Shown here: in pieces, positions 48,112 through 60,130 of the stretch
Layout: each line of letters opens with the position of its first letter
How positions within the stretch are numbered: position 1 is the first letter of the stretch
Assembly: GCA_020081605.1 (NCBI GenBank)
Contig: JAHREC010000060.1
Location: 1-64,000, forward strand
Source of the DNA: Albifimbria verrucaria
Taxonomy: Eukaryota > Ascomycota > Sordariomycetes > Hypocreales > Stachybotryaceae
Length of the DNA stretch: 64,000 nucleotides
Direction of reading: 5' to 3'
Notes under the pieces: model-generated
The model's database searches: none
Told to the model about the DNA's origin: nothing
The model's input: only the letters and a program-made list of their open reading frames with translations
Position numbers and translations under genes: made by a program

Positions 48112-48875
48112 GACAGTCTTGCTGAAACTCCTGTTCACTTTGAAGCCGAGATGATTGATCTGTTTAACTGATATGAGGAGAGATGAGTTGGTCAGACCTG
48201 GCGGAGGCTTTGCGCCCATCAGAAGATATTGAAGAACCAGATGTTTGAGCCCGCGGATTAAGCACACAACCGAAACACAGAATTGAAACACGTGGTTGAG
48301 ACACGCGATGCCATCTAGAGTTCAGCCAGATCGAGTTGACCCTGGTGGTGTGGCTAGGCGAATGGAGGCTCATATACACCAGGCAGATATGGGGATTTTG
48401 GCATCACATTCTTAAAGGACTGTTCACGATGTGAGGACGAATCTGGCACAAGAGAAGGACCGACTTTATCATCACAGTGGTGGTTGTCAATGTCAAATCT
48501 TGCAAAGTATGACAAACCAGTCAATTGACTTCGGTGAACCTGTCAGAGGGGACCGTGAGGTTTCAGGCAGCAGCGTGCTAATAAGAACGCAACCGCATAC
48601 AGCCGTTGGCAACGAGATATAAGAGGGTGAAGGCCCGTTGCGTCAAATGTGGCACAGCCTCACCATATCCTTTCAAGAACCAATTGCTACCTCGCCCGAT
48701 CAACTTCAAGCCTCAGGATTTCTGCTTCGGAATCATTAATTAAGATCAGAAGCCACGAGGCTCTACTACGGACGCAGCCTGGGCATGAGTCCCTTGATTT
48801 TCTCCATCATTGCTATTTCGCCATCTCACGGCCTCAACCACAATTGCCTCTGGCCATCTCCATGCCAGCAAGCTC

Positions 48876-49395
48876 ATGTCGCCGCCCGACCCTGTGATTG
48901 ACAGCTTCGCTCATACCACAGCACCGCCAGCACGTCCAATTCCACCTCGACCGCCGGCAATGTCGAACCTGTGTCGTCTGCGAAGCACTCCGTTGCTCAT
49001 GTCGCCTCCTGTCTCGCCCTACAATAAAACGGTACCAAGCACCGAGGCTCCCACGACGCCACCCAGCCGGACCACCAGGGACCGCGACCTCTACCCAAGC
49101 GAATACGCTGCTGCCGTGAGCCCACCCCAGCCCCGGCTGTTTACCTCTGCCGAGATGGAGGATCATCGACATATCATCGACGACAACCGTGCGGCCAATC
49201 GCCCAGCACCTTTGGCACCATCTCCTGCCCAGGCGTGAGGACGACATGTTGGTCGTTGCCTTTCGCTCACAGATCATGAAGCACTACACTGCTAACCGCA
49301 AGGGCTGGTCGATGAAGGAGCGGGCGCTTCTCAAGGCAGACCGACAGGCTGGTCAACGCTACTATGCCACCACGCCCTGGGTGTCCCAGCCGGTG
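48876..49395 (+). pseudogene. N-terminal fragment of a FUN19-like SWIRM protein
   Basis: ATG at 48876 begins MSPPDPVIDSFAHTTAP. The fragment then carries the conserved N-terminal words of fungal FUN19/YOR338W-type SWIRM proteins: LLMSPPVSPYNKTVP, RDRDLYPSEY, LFTSAEMEDHRHIID, and after a frame change RREDDMLVVAFRSQIMKHYTANR and KERALLKADRQA. The frame change near 49225-49235 needs one extra base removed or two added. The C-terminal SWIRM domain, the DNA/nucleosome-binding part, is missing: the similarity stops at about 49395, where an opposite-strand Myb-factor fragment begins. Family recognition is from memory of the motif order and should be verified. Confidence 0.6.
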
Positions 49396-50015
49396 GACTA
49401 TAGGGGCTTACGCCCGTTGTCAATTCGGCGACCCCAGGCAGCAACCTTGCGCCTCCGGGTTGGGGTTGACTCTGGATCGGAGGAAGGCCAAGATCCGGGT
49501 TGTAGTATGCACCGTTCGTCGAGCCCGGTGGAGGGGCATGGGGCGGCTCTGGCAAGGCGGGAACCGGCTGAGGTCGGGCATACATGGAGTGCGGTGATTG
49601 AGGCTGTATGATTTCGTGTGGAATACTGGTTTGCGATTGCGATGGACTGTTGGTACTGACCGTCGAGTGTCGATGGCTCCTTCGATGGTGCCAGGGGCTG
49701 GGGAGAAGGGTGTGACACAGGCTCGCCGAGCCATGTCTACTTCTCTTATTCGCCAATGCATAGCTTCGGCAGCAGGCCATGGCACGTCAAGTTCTTCGGC
49801 CACCTTTGCTCACACTTCTGATTTGAACCTGTCTAGTGCGTTAGCGGGGTTGCTGCTTTCGATGATTATCATGACGACACAAGCTTTGGGAGTATCATGT
49901 ACAGTGAAATATCCTGTTGCCAGCGTCGGAATTTTGGGTTGGATTACCTCTCATAGAGCTTCGCAAGCTTGTTCTTGCGTTCTTCGTCCCATTCGCTTCG
50001 CCTCGCGAGTAAGGT
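49396..50015 (-). pseudogene. C-terminal fragment of a Myb-like transcription factor
   Basis: On the minus strand from about 50015: RRSEWDEERKNKLAKLYER, an intron at 49829-49947 (GTAATC...GACAG, branch GCTAAC), then FKSEV, an in-frame TGA at 49810-49812 where family members have Trp, and AKVAEELDVPWPAAEAMHW and MARRA. This is the end of the last Myb repeat and the segment that follows it in a common fungal Myb factor. Further on, the Pro-rich tail contains LLPGVAELTTGVSPYS, a recalled signature of the same factors. The first repeats and the start are absent upstream, and the tail ends at the junction with the FUN19-like fragment. At least one further frame change is needed in the tail (near 49600-49720). 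Confidence 0.65.
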
Positions 50016-50652
50016 CTCTTAGTAAAGGAGGGCGCAGCAATAAGGTGATCGGTGTACTGTACTGAGGCGCAAGCACCAATGGGCGGGGTAGAGGGAGAGA
50101 GAGGAAGAGAGAGGACAAGGCAGAGCGGCAATCATACGTAGGTGCGGAAGTCGCCTCTATTTCAGATTGGGTCGTGAGATGGAGCCAGTGTATTGACTGA
50201 GGCGAAGGCAAAGTCATGGCCGAAAGTTTTGCTAAGGAAATATTTAACTTTAGCAAAACGTTCTGGGTCGGTAACGCAAAGCCAAGGCCTGGGAGAGGAG
50301 CCTAAGAGAGGGTGTAAAATGTGCCCGCACACTAGCTGTTTTAACGCTCGCTCATTATATCGAGGGCAATGCTAGGCCTTCTCCATCTATGGGGATTCTA
50401 GCCGGTTTGTAGTTAGCGAATTAGTTTATTGTGTAGTCTATAGTTTAAAAGCCCCAAAGAGAGATAGCAAAATATACAACGCTTTATAATACTTAAGAAA
50501 CTCGGTTGACTGCATCGCGCGATTTATACCCGTAGATCAAGATCCAAGGTTGTTGTGCAAAAGCGGATGTCGGGTTTAGTTACACCCTCACTTGGCTTGC
50601 CCTCTTCCCACTGCTCTGATGGAGGTAACGGCTAAGCCGTAATCGACATGAA
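50016..50652. other. intergenic, AT-rich in part
   Basis: About 640 bp. A stretch near 50390-50530 is AT-rich and repetitive in feel (TAGTTAGCGAATTAG, AGTCTATAGTTTAAAAG) but shows no inverted ends that I could confirm. Confidence 0.45.
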
Positions 50653-52191
50653 CTAGAACCAATTAAAATCGTAAAAGATCCTGTGACCTCGTCTGCCTAT
50701 GATTTTGCCCATTTTAGACGATCTCAGGATTATTTGCCGACGTTGAGAATTTCTGGCCAGCTTAGCAGTAAGAAGCGGTTCTGAGTTTCCATTGGGTTTT
50801 TGAACGGCGAGCCTTTTGTCTAGTTTTTCGCCGAGGGTGCCAGTTGGTGGAACCGACGATATATCTAGACCATACCAATCCGAACATTGATGTGTAACAG
50901 CAGCGAGTTCGTCGGAATGTATCAACATGGTGTCCAACGCCTCGTCGTCATCGTCATCGCTATCACCCTCGTCATGACCAATGGGCATCACAAAGTCCTC
51001 GTCCACGTGCTCGTGAGGAAACTCGTGCGGACCCTCGAGTCTGATATGGAACTCGCTGGCATTGGGAGACACCAACTGCACATATACGGCTGCATCAGTT
51101 ACCTCCCGCAGCTTCTGCTTGTTGACGCCGATGTCCATCAAATTATATCCTTCCGGCAAGACAAATGGGGAAGGCTCCACGATGAAATCTTCCTTGGAGC
51201 CATTCCTGCTGAAGTTGTGCCGTCGCACGGAGTGGATGAAACTCCTGTGAGGAGGTCTTTGCCAAAACGGGCTGTTCAATGTGCAATAGTCATCCTCATC
51301 CTCTTTAGATCCACATCTCTCACCATCACGGGGAAAGAGGCGCAGATATATGAAATTAACGGGCACGGTGTTCCACAGCTCATAGAGTGAGTAACGGATG
51401 TCTAAGTCGAGGCATGGACATGACGATAGATATCCGGGTGCTGGGTGAAGCCGGATGTTCATCTCGTGATCGAGGAATAAGCCCTCCATTTTCCCCGCTC
51501 CCAGGGCACCGGGCAGCAGCTCTTTCAGGAGCCCTTTTGTAAAATTGGCTAGCCCCATGAAGGCAGATGACCAAATATTCTTTCTTTTAGATCCTCTGCC
51601 CCATGCATCACTTGGTAGCATGAAACCGAGGTTCGGAATCAACTCGTCACACTCGTACAACACATGCAGTGAAGTACAGGCGATGGTGTCGGGATCGAAA
51701 AGGACGAATACGTAGTGCGCCGGAGGGCCCATCCTACTGTGGGGTATCTGGTGTTTGCCTCCCCGAAATAGGCTTTTGTGTAATCGCTCAGTCGTGGCGT
51801 GCAGACTTTATGCAGGGTTCGATGGTGGAAGTAGGGTCGCCAGAAGTTGCTGTGCGCCTGAGACAGCTGTGTAAGGATCCATGGCGTCCACGGCTTCCTA
51901 TGGCACTTATTATCCATGTACAGCTTTTTGCAAGAACGGCAGCACTTCTGGGCATTCTCTGGCTGGTAGACAGTGGTGATGGTATAAGTCGCGCCATTCA
52001 ATTTGAAGCTGGTACCTTGATCGAGGAAGTTGTAAATCATATAGCACAGTTCTGTCAAGGCGTGAGGAAAGGAGCGAAGTGTGGTAGTGGCAGTCCGGTG
52101 AGCACTCACCTGTAGGCAGATCAAAGAGTATTCTTCGGCCTTCCGGGACTCTGACCTGTTGTCTGCGTGTGCTCGTGCGTGTAGTTGGCAT
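50653..52191 (-). CDS. hypothetical protein with Cys cluster and acidic tail, frameshifted
   Basis: Exon 1 from ATG at 52191 (MPTTRTSTRRQQVRVPEGRR) ends at 52110; an intron at 52052-52109 (GTGAGT...GACAG) follows. Exon 2 reads ELCYMIYNFLDQGTSFKLNG, a CC-x2-C pattern (KCCRSCKKLY), and SDYTKAYFGEANTRYP. One base is missing in the C4 run at about 51732-51737; with it the frame passes to HSRMGPPAHYVFVLFDPDT and runs 359 codons to 50653. Later parts include PPHRSFIHSVRRHNFSRNG and an acidic run (GDSDDDDDEALD). No signal peptide or membrane helix was seen. The layout suggests a conserved fungal protein of unknown role; I do not recognise the family. Confidence 0.6.
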
Positions 52192-55100
52192 CTTGATGAT
52201 TGAGTTGTGCTGTGAAAAAGTGAAAACGAAGCCATGCAGTGCATGTAGCGGTATGCCCTTCCAAACACACCTTCCAAACACATAATTGACGTGTGACAGA
52301 CGCGCTGCATCATTTCACAGTCACATCACGCTTTGCACGTGACCTTGTACCAGGACCTGATTTTGGATGGAACCCGTACAAAGGAAGGATAGCACGAACC
52401 ATAAAGAGGACTGTGCGTTGATATCATGACCTGAAACGCGTGACCATTGGGTTAGCAGGGCACTCATGTCCGGACTTGCCGTGGGACCGCGGCTCGAGAG
52501 CCTAGCCAACGGGCGATATAGAATCTCGGCTCATGAACAGAGCCTGCATCTGCTCCAGCGGGATGCCCGGCGCGTCTACCTCGGCGTGAACTCACAAGTA
52601 ACTGCTTATATTATGCAATTGACGAACACCATTGGGGACGCCTGATTAGGTTATCCAAGTAATAGCGATGTTTCGGGCCACTACTGTGCCTAAGTACAAT
52701 AACACAATACATTCGTCGGATGGTGAACCCCAGCTATAAAGAGCATATTAATCAGTTCATGAAGTTTACAGAGTCTTCCTCCCATTATGTACACTTGGTC
52801 ATCCTTGATTTACCTTATTCTCTCAGATGTCCGAGATCATGAAGGTTAAAATGACTGACCCCATGTCTAATTTTCTGTGAAATGGACTCATATGGATCTC
52901 GATGCCAGTTTGGTTGCTGTTGCCATTGCAGGACCTGATGTAGGTTCAATACAGGTAAGCTGGAGTAGCACAGCCTCTCGCAGCACTGGATTTGCTTCGT
53001 TCATGGGACGTCATGCTCAGGCAACAGAGTTGAGCCCAGGAGTGCAGATTGCCGCGCTCCAAGGGCTGTCTGGTGGACGAAGAACTTGTGAGCGAAGTGA
53101 ATCTCAATGATCTTTTGGGGCTGACAAGGTGGATTCGGGAGCAGCCGGGCTTACATCATGGATCACGGTGTGACGGCTGCGTGCCTCTCACATGCTGGAG
53201 GAGGCATGTATATCGTTGGCTAGGAATGATATTGCGTCTACCCAACTATTACAACACACAGGAGCTCGTTGGGATTCGCCCTTGCATGCTGGCAACGCGT
53301 GAGGTGACCGACGTTTGTCGGCCGGTCCTGCCAACAAGCGGGCATCATTTCTGATGTAAATGAGTGTCATGGGCTTGGCTGTTATTCATATTACGTAGAC
53401 ATTTTGCCATGCCTCTTATTCTCTTTCATCATAAGTAGCTGTGACAACAGTTCTCGCGTGCAGTATGCTTAGTTTGCCTGCCTAGCTTCTCGAGGTCATC
53501 GAGACAGGCCTGATGAGCAGCTTTCCCAGTCAGGTTGTGATCATATGTAGTCCGTAGCATGGATTGAGCAAGCTCAGGGTTTTTCAATCTCTAATGAATC
53601 GAACGTTGGCTTAAATATGGCAAACTCTGCGGGAAGTCGCCGGAGCACGGCGCCCCTCAAACTCGCTCCTCCCACCTTCCCCGGAAAGGGTATTCGGGCG
53701 AGGACAGAAGCGGTGCGAGGCATAGGAACGTCCATATCGATTCGAGCTCATAACAAGTCGGATGAGTTGGCGAAAATCCGTGACTACCTCATGAGAGCCA
53801 GTCAACCAGTCGCATGTTACTCCGCACACATCCACCAGATCATGGAGTCATAACTGCGTGCTGACGCATGGTGAATCACCTAGCGCTTCACTGAATTGAG
53901 AATAGGAGAAGATTTTGTTGCTGCTCTAAGAACCTGTCTAATTCCAACTGGTCAATTCCTTCGTTTACTATCTTTTTCATCCTCTCAAGGAAATATATTC
54001 ATATTGAACGAAGGAGGCCACGGCAGTAGAAGAAGACACTTGAACTAGTAGAAGCCTGATGCAGTACTATCAGGCAGCCCACTGCGTGAGTGGTGTCAGA
54101 CCTACCTGCCTACGACCTTTAGACGCACAAATCAAGAGATCCATTACCAAGTCCCATAAATTTACCATCCTCCATAAAAGATGGCCAAGTTCCCTTCTTC
54201 TCTGACGTGCCGTCCATACGTATGCTTCGTTGCAACGCTTCTCCGCCCGTTTTTCAGAGGAGCTGCTAGGCCATGGTCCATCCTAGACAGTTTGTACATC
54301 GCGAAATAGGACTGATGTAGTCGTCTTGGACTGACCAAAGTGCTCACACCCGCGGCCCCGTCCTTCTTCCTGTATAGGATGGACATCATCCATCCCTTAC
54401 ATCGCAACGTACAAGGCGAAATAAAATGCTCCTGGTTTAAGAATGAAGATCCAATGTACAATCAGAAGACTCCGTAAGCTGGTTCATTGCAACTCTTGTG
54501 TTAATCTACACCAAAGTTAAATAACAAAATCAAGTGGAAACATCTTATCCCCTTGAGGCTCATAAGGTGCAGACTGGGTAACAAACCAGTATATCAACCA
54601 ATTGGAACCGGATAAAAACTAGACACATAGAAGGTCAGGGTCCGGCCTGCAACGGCGTTTTCGAGGGCGTTGAGAGCTGCGAGTTCAGTGGAAATTTGCA
54701 AGGATTGACAACCAAGATCTTTCCCTTTATTAACCTAATGGTGTTGTGATATGTACACAAAATCGTCCCAGGCTCGATTTCTCTCCCAGGATCCCTTTTC
54801 CTTCCTATATATCGACCAACATTTCCTACAATATTGCCTACATAATTCGTCAGACACAGCTCCTGCCACAGGCCCAGGAATCTATAGCGTGGCCAAGCCG
54901 ACTGCCTGTCTCTCTGCAAATGAAGCTATTTGACACGGCCGTCTTGAAGAGGAAGTCCCAGGCAAGGACCGGGTCGGACCCCGGCGTTGACGATGATTTC
55001 CTGTACACACATTCGATCTGCAACATCTACGCCTTTTATATAATGGTGATAGTCAACGGCCACAGCCGGAATCAGGACCTCTTTGAACTGCTTGTCTCCA

Positions 55101-56659
55101 AAGAACTGTGACTGCATGCTGTGCTGAGCTACCGTCCATGGCGTTGCTGATGTAGAGGCGGTTGGTTCTATGCCCGAGGGATCATGAGGGGTTTGGGAGG
55201 GCCATCATTAGTGGCCTCGTTCATGATGATGTTGGAGGGTTTCTTTTCTTGGGTATCTTTCCCACAAAAGAGTTTTCGAAAGTACGCATACGCTTGTTTT
55301 GGAGCTTTCGACAACCCTGCTAAATTGATATGTGTCATCTTCGAAGAGGGCGTAGAAGAATATTAGGAAAGGATTGAATGATGAAAGAGAAACGATACGA
55401 GAGACAATTACCATGCAAAATGAGAGATTTTGACGCTGTATATATATGGTATTCTGTCCGCTAAATCAACTTTAATGACTCAAGCTAGGCTTGTAGTGAG
55501 ATGGGACATTGTCTTACTTAGTTTTGTTTTGCCAAGTCCCAACTTCAGCTGAGATTAGAGGCTATGACTTGTCATCTTGCGATGCCCTGGATCAAGCTCT
55601 TCGCCGTTGTCCACCAGCAACCATAGCGTAAAAAGCTCAATGAATTTTATCGCTTTTAACTAACATCCCGAGTGAGATGTCTTTTGGGATGCTTCTTACG
55701 ATTTACCATCGGGATATGTGATCATCATTTCCTTGACTCAGTTCAAGAGGGCTGTAGTTACAGTTGTTGTACGTCCTGTGACAGCCGTCTGAAGCCATGT
55801 GTGGCAGCCACGTGCACAGCGATTGTTCAACATCAGCAGCAAGCATCGCAGATGGACAGAGCACTTGTAAGCTATCCTTTTCGGATAGCAACAGAACGTT
55901 TCATTCCGCTTAGCTCGGACATGTCTCGGTGAGCATCATGCTCACGGTGGCGTGATTGTTAGCCACTGATGTTGATAGGGAACCGCAAAACGGAGTTTCC
56001 CAAAAGTAAACTCTGCGATGGAATGGCTTCAGTCGTGAACTTGGCGAAGCCACGACCGTCTTGAGAGACACGCCATGACAGCCGCTGCAGCCGCGAGGGC
56101 CCTTGCTCAAGTAACTAGCGGAATCAACCTTCTTCACTCCGTGGCAAATACTCAGTGGCCCTGTAACCTGGTATTTTGTGCGAGTCAGTCCGCCAGTAGC
56201 TTCCCACATGTGCAGAAACAGAAGTGAGATGAACCCTCTTTGAAGGCCCGGTGGAAGCCCTATGATGCCATGTTCTTGGTGGATTGGTCAATCCGCAAAC
56301 ATTGAACTGGATCGGATGTCATGTCGTTGTTTGGCAAAGATTGAGGAACAAGGCCCTAATGCCAAGGTACATCTGTTTTCACCCGTTCGCGAAGTCATCT
56401 AAAAGTCTGTATCTGAGCTTGTGTCTAATGTGCTCATATTTTAAATAGGAGTTCACTCTTGTCTCCTTCCGTCGAATCTCTTGTTCGGACCGAGCATCAA
56501 TAGTCCCAAAATCCAAGCCAACCGTGCGCCGGCTGAGCCATTCGTTCGGGCACATGAAGCCACAAGCCACATGCACCAAAAAATGACCGCCGAGAACGAA
56601 ATGTACATGAAAATGTCTGTCAATTCATCATATCTACACCACTCTCTGGGATCATACCT
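52192..56659. other. long gene-poor stretch
   Basis: About 4.5 kb. A frame pair at 52877-53354 could be one coding segment with a lost base (SPGVQIAALQG then CLVDEELVSEVNLNDLLGL), vaguely like the middle of HET-type incompatibility proteins, but this is weak. A 78-codon ATG frame at 53617-53853 has no family. Nothing else is supportable. Confidence 0.4.
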
Positions 56660-57700
56660 TCAAAGCCACCTAATATAGGGCTCAACCCCTGACAAATTCC
56701 GCCCTCCACCGATGTTAGTAGACCACGTCTGGTCGGCCATGTCCCGGGCCTGTATCCTTTTTAGCTCGTAAGATTTGATAGCATTAGTCGACATTTCAGC
56801 CGATATAACTTTTCCATGCCATCGTTCTTCCTTAAATATCCGTATCGCGTTCATAGCGCATGCCTCGTTTCTAAAGATGATGAAAGCATCATGGGAAGTA
56901 CTAGTCTCCTCCCTAACAAGATTCAAATCAGCGATCATAAGTTGTGTGGGTCCTAACATAATTCTGATCCAATCTTTGACCGTTTCTGCGACTGCTGTCT
57001 CTAAGTAAATCCTGACACGAATCTTACGCATTTCCGTCTTCACACAATCGATGTCCGTGTAAGAACGCGGTGTCAATGACCCACGGTCATACCTGTATCC
57101 AGGCTGTTGGAGATGGTTTTGACGTGGTCCAGCAAAATTGAAATACATTGCCATTGGTGCAAAATTACAGTGTTGCGGATATATCTGAACCGAAGATGGG
57201 ATAAGCATATCTATCACCTCTGCGCCAAATGAGCAGTGAACTACTAACCTGATGGCTAGAGGGCGTTTCAGGGTAATGGTAAACTGAATGCAATGGTCGA
57301 AAGTCCTGTGTTACTACACGGTTGCTTGTGGACAGGACCTTGAATGAGGCAGAGTGACCCATTTGAACAAGACGTCCTGGTAGTGACTGCATTAATGGGA
57401 GGTTTGCTTCAAGTTGGGAGACATATGTTACTCACTCAGAACTTGGCTAAGGCTTTCTTCTCCATAAACCAGGAACTGGCCTGAAGTGGCGTCCTTGGAG
57501 ATAGAGAAGCTTTCGATCCAACAGACATCCCGTAAATGTTCCAGCAAATACGTTTTATTGAATTGGTCGATAGATTCTCCATGAAACATGACATAATATT
57601 TGTCCGGCTGGCCTTCTGTTGGCGCTCCCATCATTCTCATCTGCAAGTTTTGATACGGTAAGTGCGATGGTATCGAAGATCCGCTATGTGGGTTAAGCAT
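56660..57700 (-). CDS. hypothetical protein, possibly RNA-binding, exons uncertain
   Basis: ATG at 57700 starts MLNPHSGSSIPSHLPYQNLQ, with YYVMFHGESIDQFNKTYLL and FLVYGEESLSQVL. A GTGAGT donor at 57435 and an acceptor at 57387 (49 bp) lead to a second exon (GRLVQMGHSASFKVLSTSNR). A third exon from about 57200 to the stop at 56660 has FNFAGPRQNHLQQPGYRYD, ETAVAETVKDWIRIMLG, and SHDAFIIFRNEACAMNAI followed by ERWHGKVISAEMS. The last part recalls an RRM-like beta-alpha-beta pattern (FIIFRNEACAMNAI), but the canonical RNP motifs are not clear. Joining exon 1 to 2 leaves the frame one base off, so either a base error or another splice site is involved. Function is unknown. Confidence 0.5.
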
Positions 57701-58774
57701 ATTGTTGAAGGGAGTTGAGAGTAATGTGTGATGTTTTTAACGATGAATGAGATCTCCACTAATTGGAGGGCAAAAGAGTGTTTTGACGTGCGAAGAGTAA
57801 GGTTGAGAGAATGCCGGTACCGGGTATATAAGCACCTACCTAGAGAAGGGTGAGTGCTGTTGATCCATATAGGTACTGTGCATACGTCCGCCGAGGCTTG
57901 CAAGGGCCGATGCATCCTGTAATTTCCTGCGGGTCCCTTGAACACAGAACAGCCAACGCGGGTGAGTAGTATCGGTGCGCCAAGCGCTCTTCTCACGAAT
58001 TGGCTCAATATCCCTGTCGCTGCGAGACCGCAAGATCTGCTGCACGGCTCGGTCAGGATACGGTGCTGTTGATAGGGTCATCAGCTCCAAATATCCAACT
58101 TTATCTAGGTTTATGTACTTTGGGCTTTGTAAAAGGTCATAGACTTGGCGAAATAGTAATATGAGAGGGCTGGAGAAGGTATGGCATTCACAGTGCAATA
58201 CCAATTGAAGCCTACAAAGAAGGCCCCTTTGAAGGGACATAAAAGGCGCTGGGCAAGTCGACCACAGGTAGGCCTCCCTGTATCAGCGGCTGTAAGGCGT
58301 TGCAAAATCCGACTGGTTCGCTGATAGGTCGTTAGGGGTGTTGAAGAGAGCTGGTTTTCATTCCAAGCACGGCTTAGTTGTCGTCTCTTTTCCCGCCAAA
58401 GTATCCTGTCATTGGCTCGCTTTTGGACAGGTGTGGCACAGCGTGGACGAATGATTGCTTCATGCTACACCGTCTCTCCTCCAGCCATCCATGAGGACAT
58501 CCCCTCCATACGATCATTGAGCAGATGGCACCCTGGTGCTAGTCTTGACTGTTATATCTAGGTTGTTCTACTAGATACCAGTGAGACGAACGCAAGCTTT
58601 GCATAATATAAGGAATTAATTCCTTGCCGCGTCAAGTCTGGAGCATGCTATTCAGATCACTTGGCGGGGAATGGAGGGTGGCGGCTGGCGGCGCCTCTGG
58701 CAATGAAAAGTCGTTTGGGTGATTCAGACATGTCGTTGGTTGACCTTGACCCCTGCACCATGATGGGTGAGGCT
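57701..58774. other. intergenic, no gene seen
   Basis: About 1.1 kb upstream of the minus-strand gene at 57700, expected to contain its promoter. A short palindrome AAGGAATTAATTCCTT lies near 58610-58626. No gene is supportable. Confidence 0.45.
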
Positions 58775-59092
58775 AGACAGGGATGCATATGCAGCATTGT
58801 CTCACAGCACACGGACTGCATCTTTGTGGAAGATCCCAAAGATACACCCCCACCCTTGTCATGGTCGCATCTTGCCTAAGCACACGCCCGTCCTCTTTCG
58901 ACAACAACCAAGGGCCACCTTCTGTTTCGATCCTCCTTCCCGCCTTCCCCGCCTGGAATCAGCTTGGCTGGCATGATCAGATCCTTTCTCGACAGGCAGC
59001 CAATCAGTCTGACGAGGACGGAAGAGGGAGGATGCAGGCTTGGCTGCTTCTGTTAAGTTTTCAATTTGTGAATTTTATTCCCTTTAATCATT
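58775..59092 (+). repeat. dispersed repeat E, copy 2
   Basis: Counterpart of 33565-33790 with about 90 bp extra. It ends in a T-rich stretch (59090-59150). Both copies resemble promoter DNA more than a mobile element, but no shared downstream gene was found. Confidence 0.7.
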
Positions 59093-59470
59093 TATTCCTT
59101 TTTTTTTGTTTTAATCTCTATTTTCTTTATTCGTCATTATTATTCATATTTTCCAGAGCAATACTCGAATGCGTGCCCAGACCATCAGTTTCTGTTGCTC
59201 GCTCTCTCATATCGGTTTGCCCTGTCTGTACTCTTGTCCAATCTGGGTCAACGCGGACAAAAAAAATACTCTTCCACTTGCCAGGCGAAGCGTCGAGAAT
59301 CGGAAAGCTTTCTTGATTTCGAATATCACCACCATGGCCTTTATCCGCAAAAGATGAACACGAACAGTACTCGAGCAGGAACACAGGCGTCCTAGGCTTG
59401 TATATGGCGCAATGAAATTTCCCTTCGCAAATGATAAGTGTGCTTCTAATATCTCCTCAAAGGGCATCCA

Positions 59471-60130
59471 GTGCTGATCAGTGAGCTCCTACGACGCCTC
59501 GCTCGGTTCACACGCCAAACCGACCTCGACTGGTTACTCAGTACCCTGCGTCAGGCCGGCAGCAAGAAGCTGGGAGTGCACAACCCTGAAGATCGCCACA
59601 CGATGTAGCTAGAGATGGAGTTGCGAGGAGGGTCCCGCCTTAATACGGTCATCAAACCTCTGCCATCTTCACATTCATGTACCGGCTATCGAGCTAAAGC
59701 TGACGTGTCCATTACTTCCAGCACTACAACGACGGGCACTTCGACGACGGGCACTTCAATGACGACAACGACGACAACGACGACAACGACGACAACGACG
59801 ACAACGACGACAACGACGACAACGACGACAACGAACGACAACGAACGACAACGAACGACAACGAACGACAATGACGACAACGACGACAACGACGACAACG
59901 ACGACAACGACGACAACGAACGACGAACGACGACGAACGACCACCACCACAACCTCTCCCGGCCACGAGCCTCCCATTTGCATCTCCTCCCCGCCCCAGT
60001 GGCACACTTTAGGTCTCCTGCTCTATTTATGTACGACATCCGCCTCGGCTGCAAGTCGGCCTTGCATAAACACCAAACTGCATTTCGTGCGCCATTTAGT
60101 GTATCACGAGTTCATCACAGGATAAAGTGA
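59471..60130 (+). pseudogene. possible coding relic with Thr-repeat tail
   Basis: From 59471 the frame reads SELLRRLARFTRQTDLDW and RQAGSKKLGVHNPEDRHTM, is stopped by TAG at 59606-59608, and stays open in the same frame (LEMELRGGSRLNTVIKPL) into a Thr/Asn-rich stretch coded by a microsatellite, ending at 60130. The first 60 residues have protein-like composition. No family is recognised. The single stop could be CAG in an intact allele, or the whole frame may be chance. Confidence 0.3.
59761..59937. repeat. ACGACAACG-type microsatellite
   Basis: About 180 bp built from 9-bp and 6-bp permutations of GACAACGAC and GAACGACAAC. Just before it are two 15-bp units (ACGACGGGCACTTCR) at 59729-59758. 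All six frames are open, which explains the long artificial frames on both strands. Confidence 0.95.

Larger units (their letters stand above)
44456..48875. other. long gene-poor stretch with short tandems
   Basis: About 4.4 kb without a supportable gene. It contains a TTCCC-type pyrimidine tandem (about 44897-44935), four copies of CCAGGCGG (47431-47470) and about six copies of GCGAACA (48064-48111). Open frames are under 110 codons and shadow each other on opposite strands. Confidence 0.45.

Noticed and set aside
59615..60130. Long Thr-rich, Val-rich and Cys-Arg-rich frames on both strands
   Set aside because: They are produced by the ACGACAACG microsatellite, which is open in all frames.
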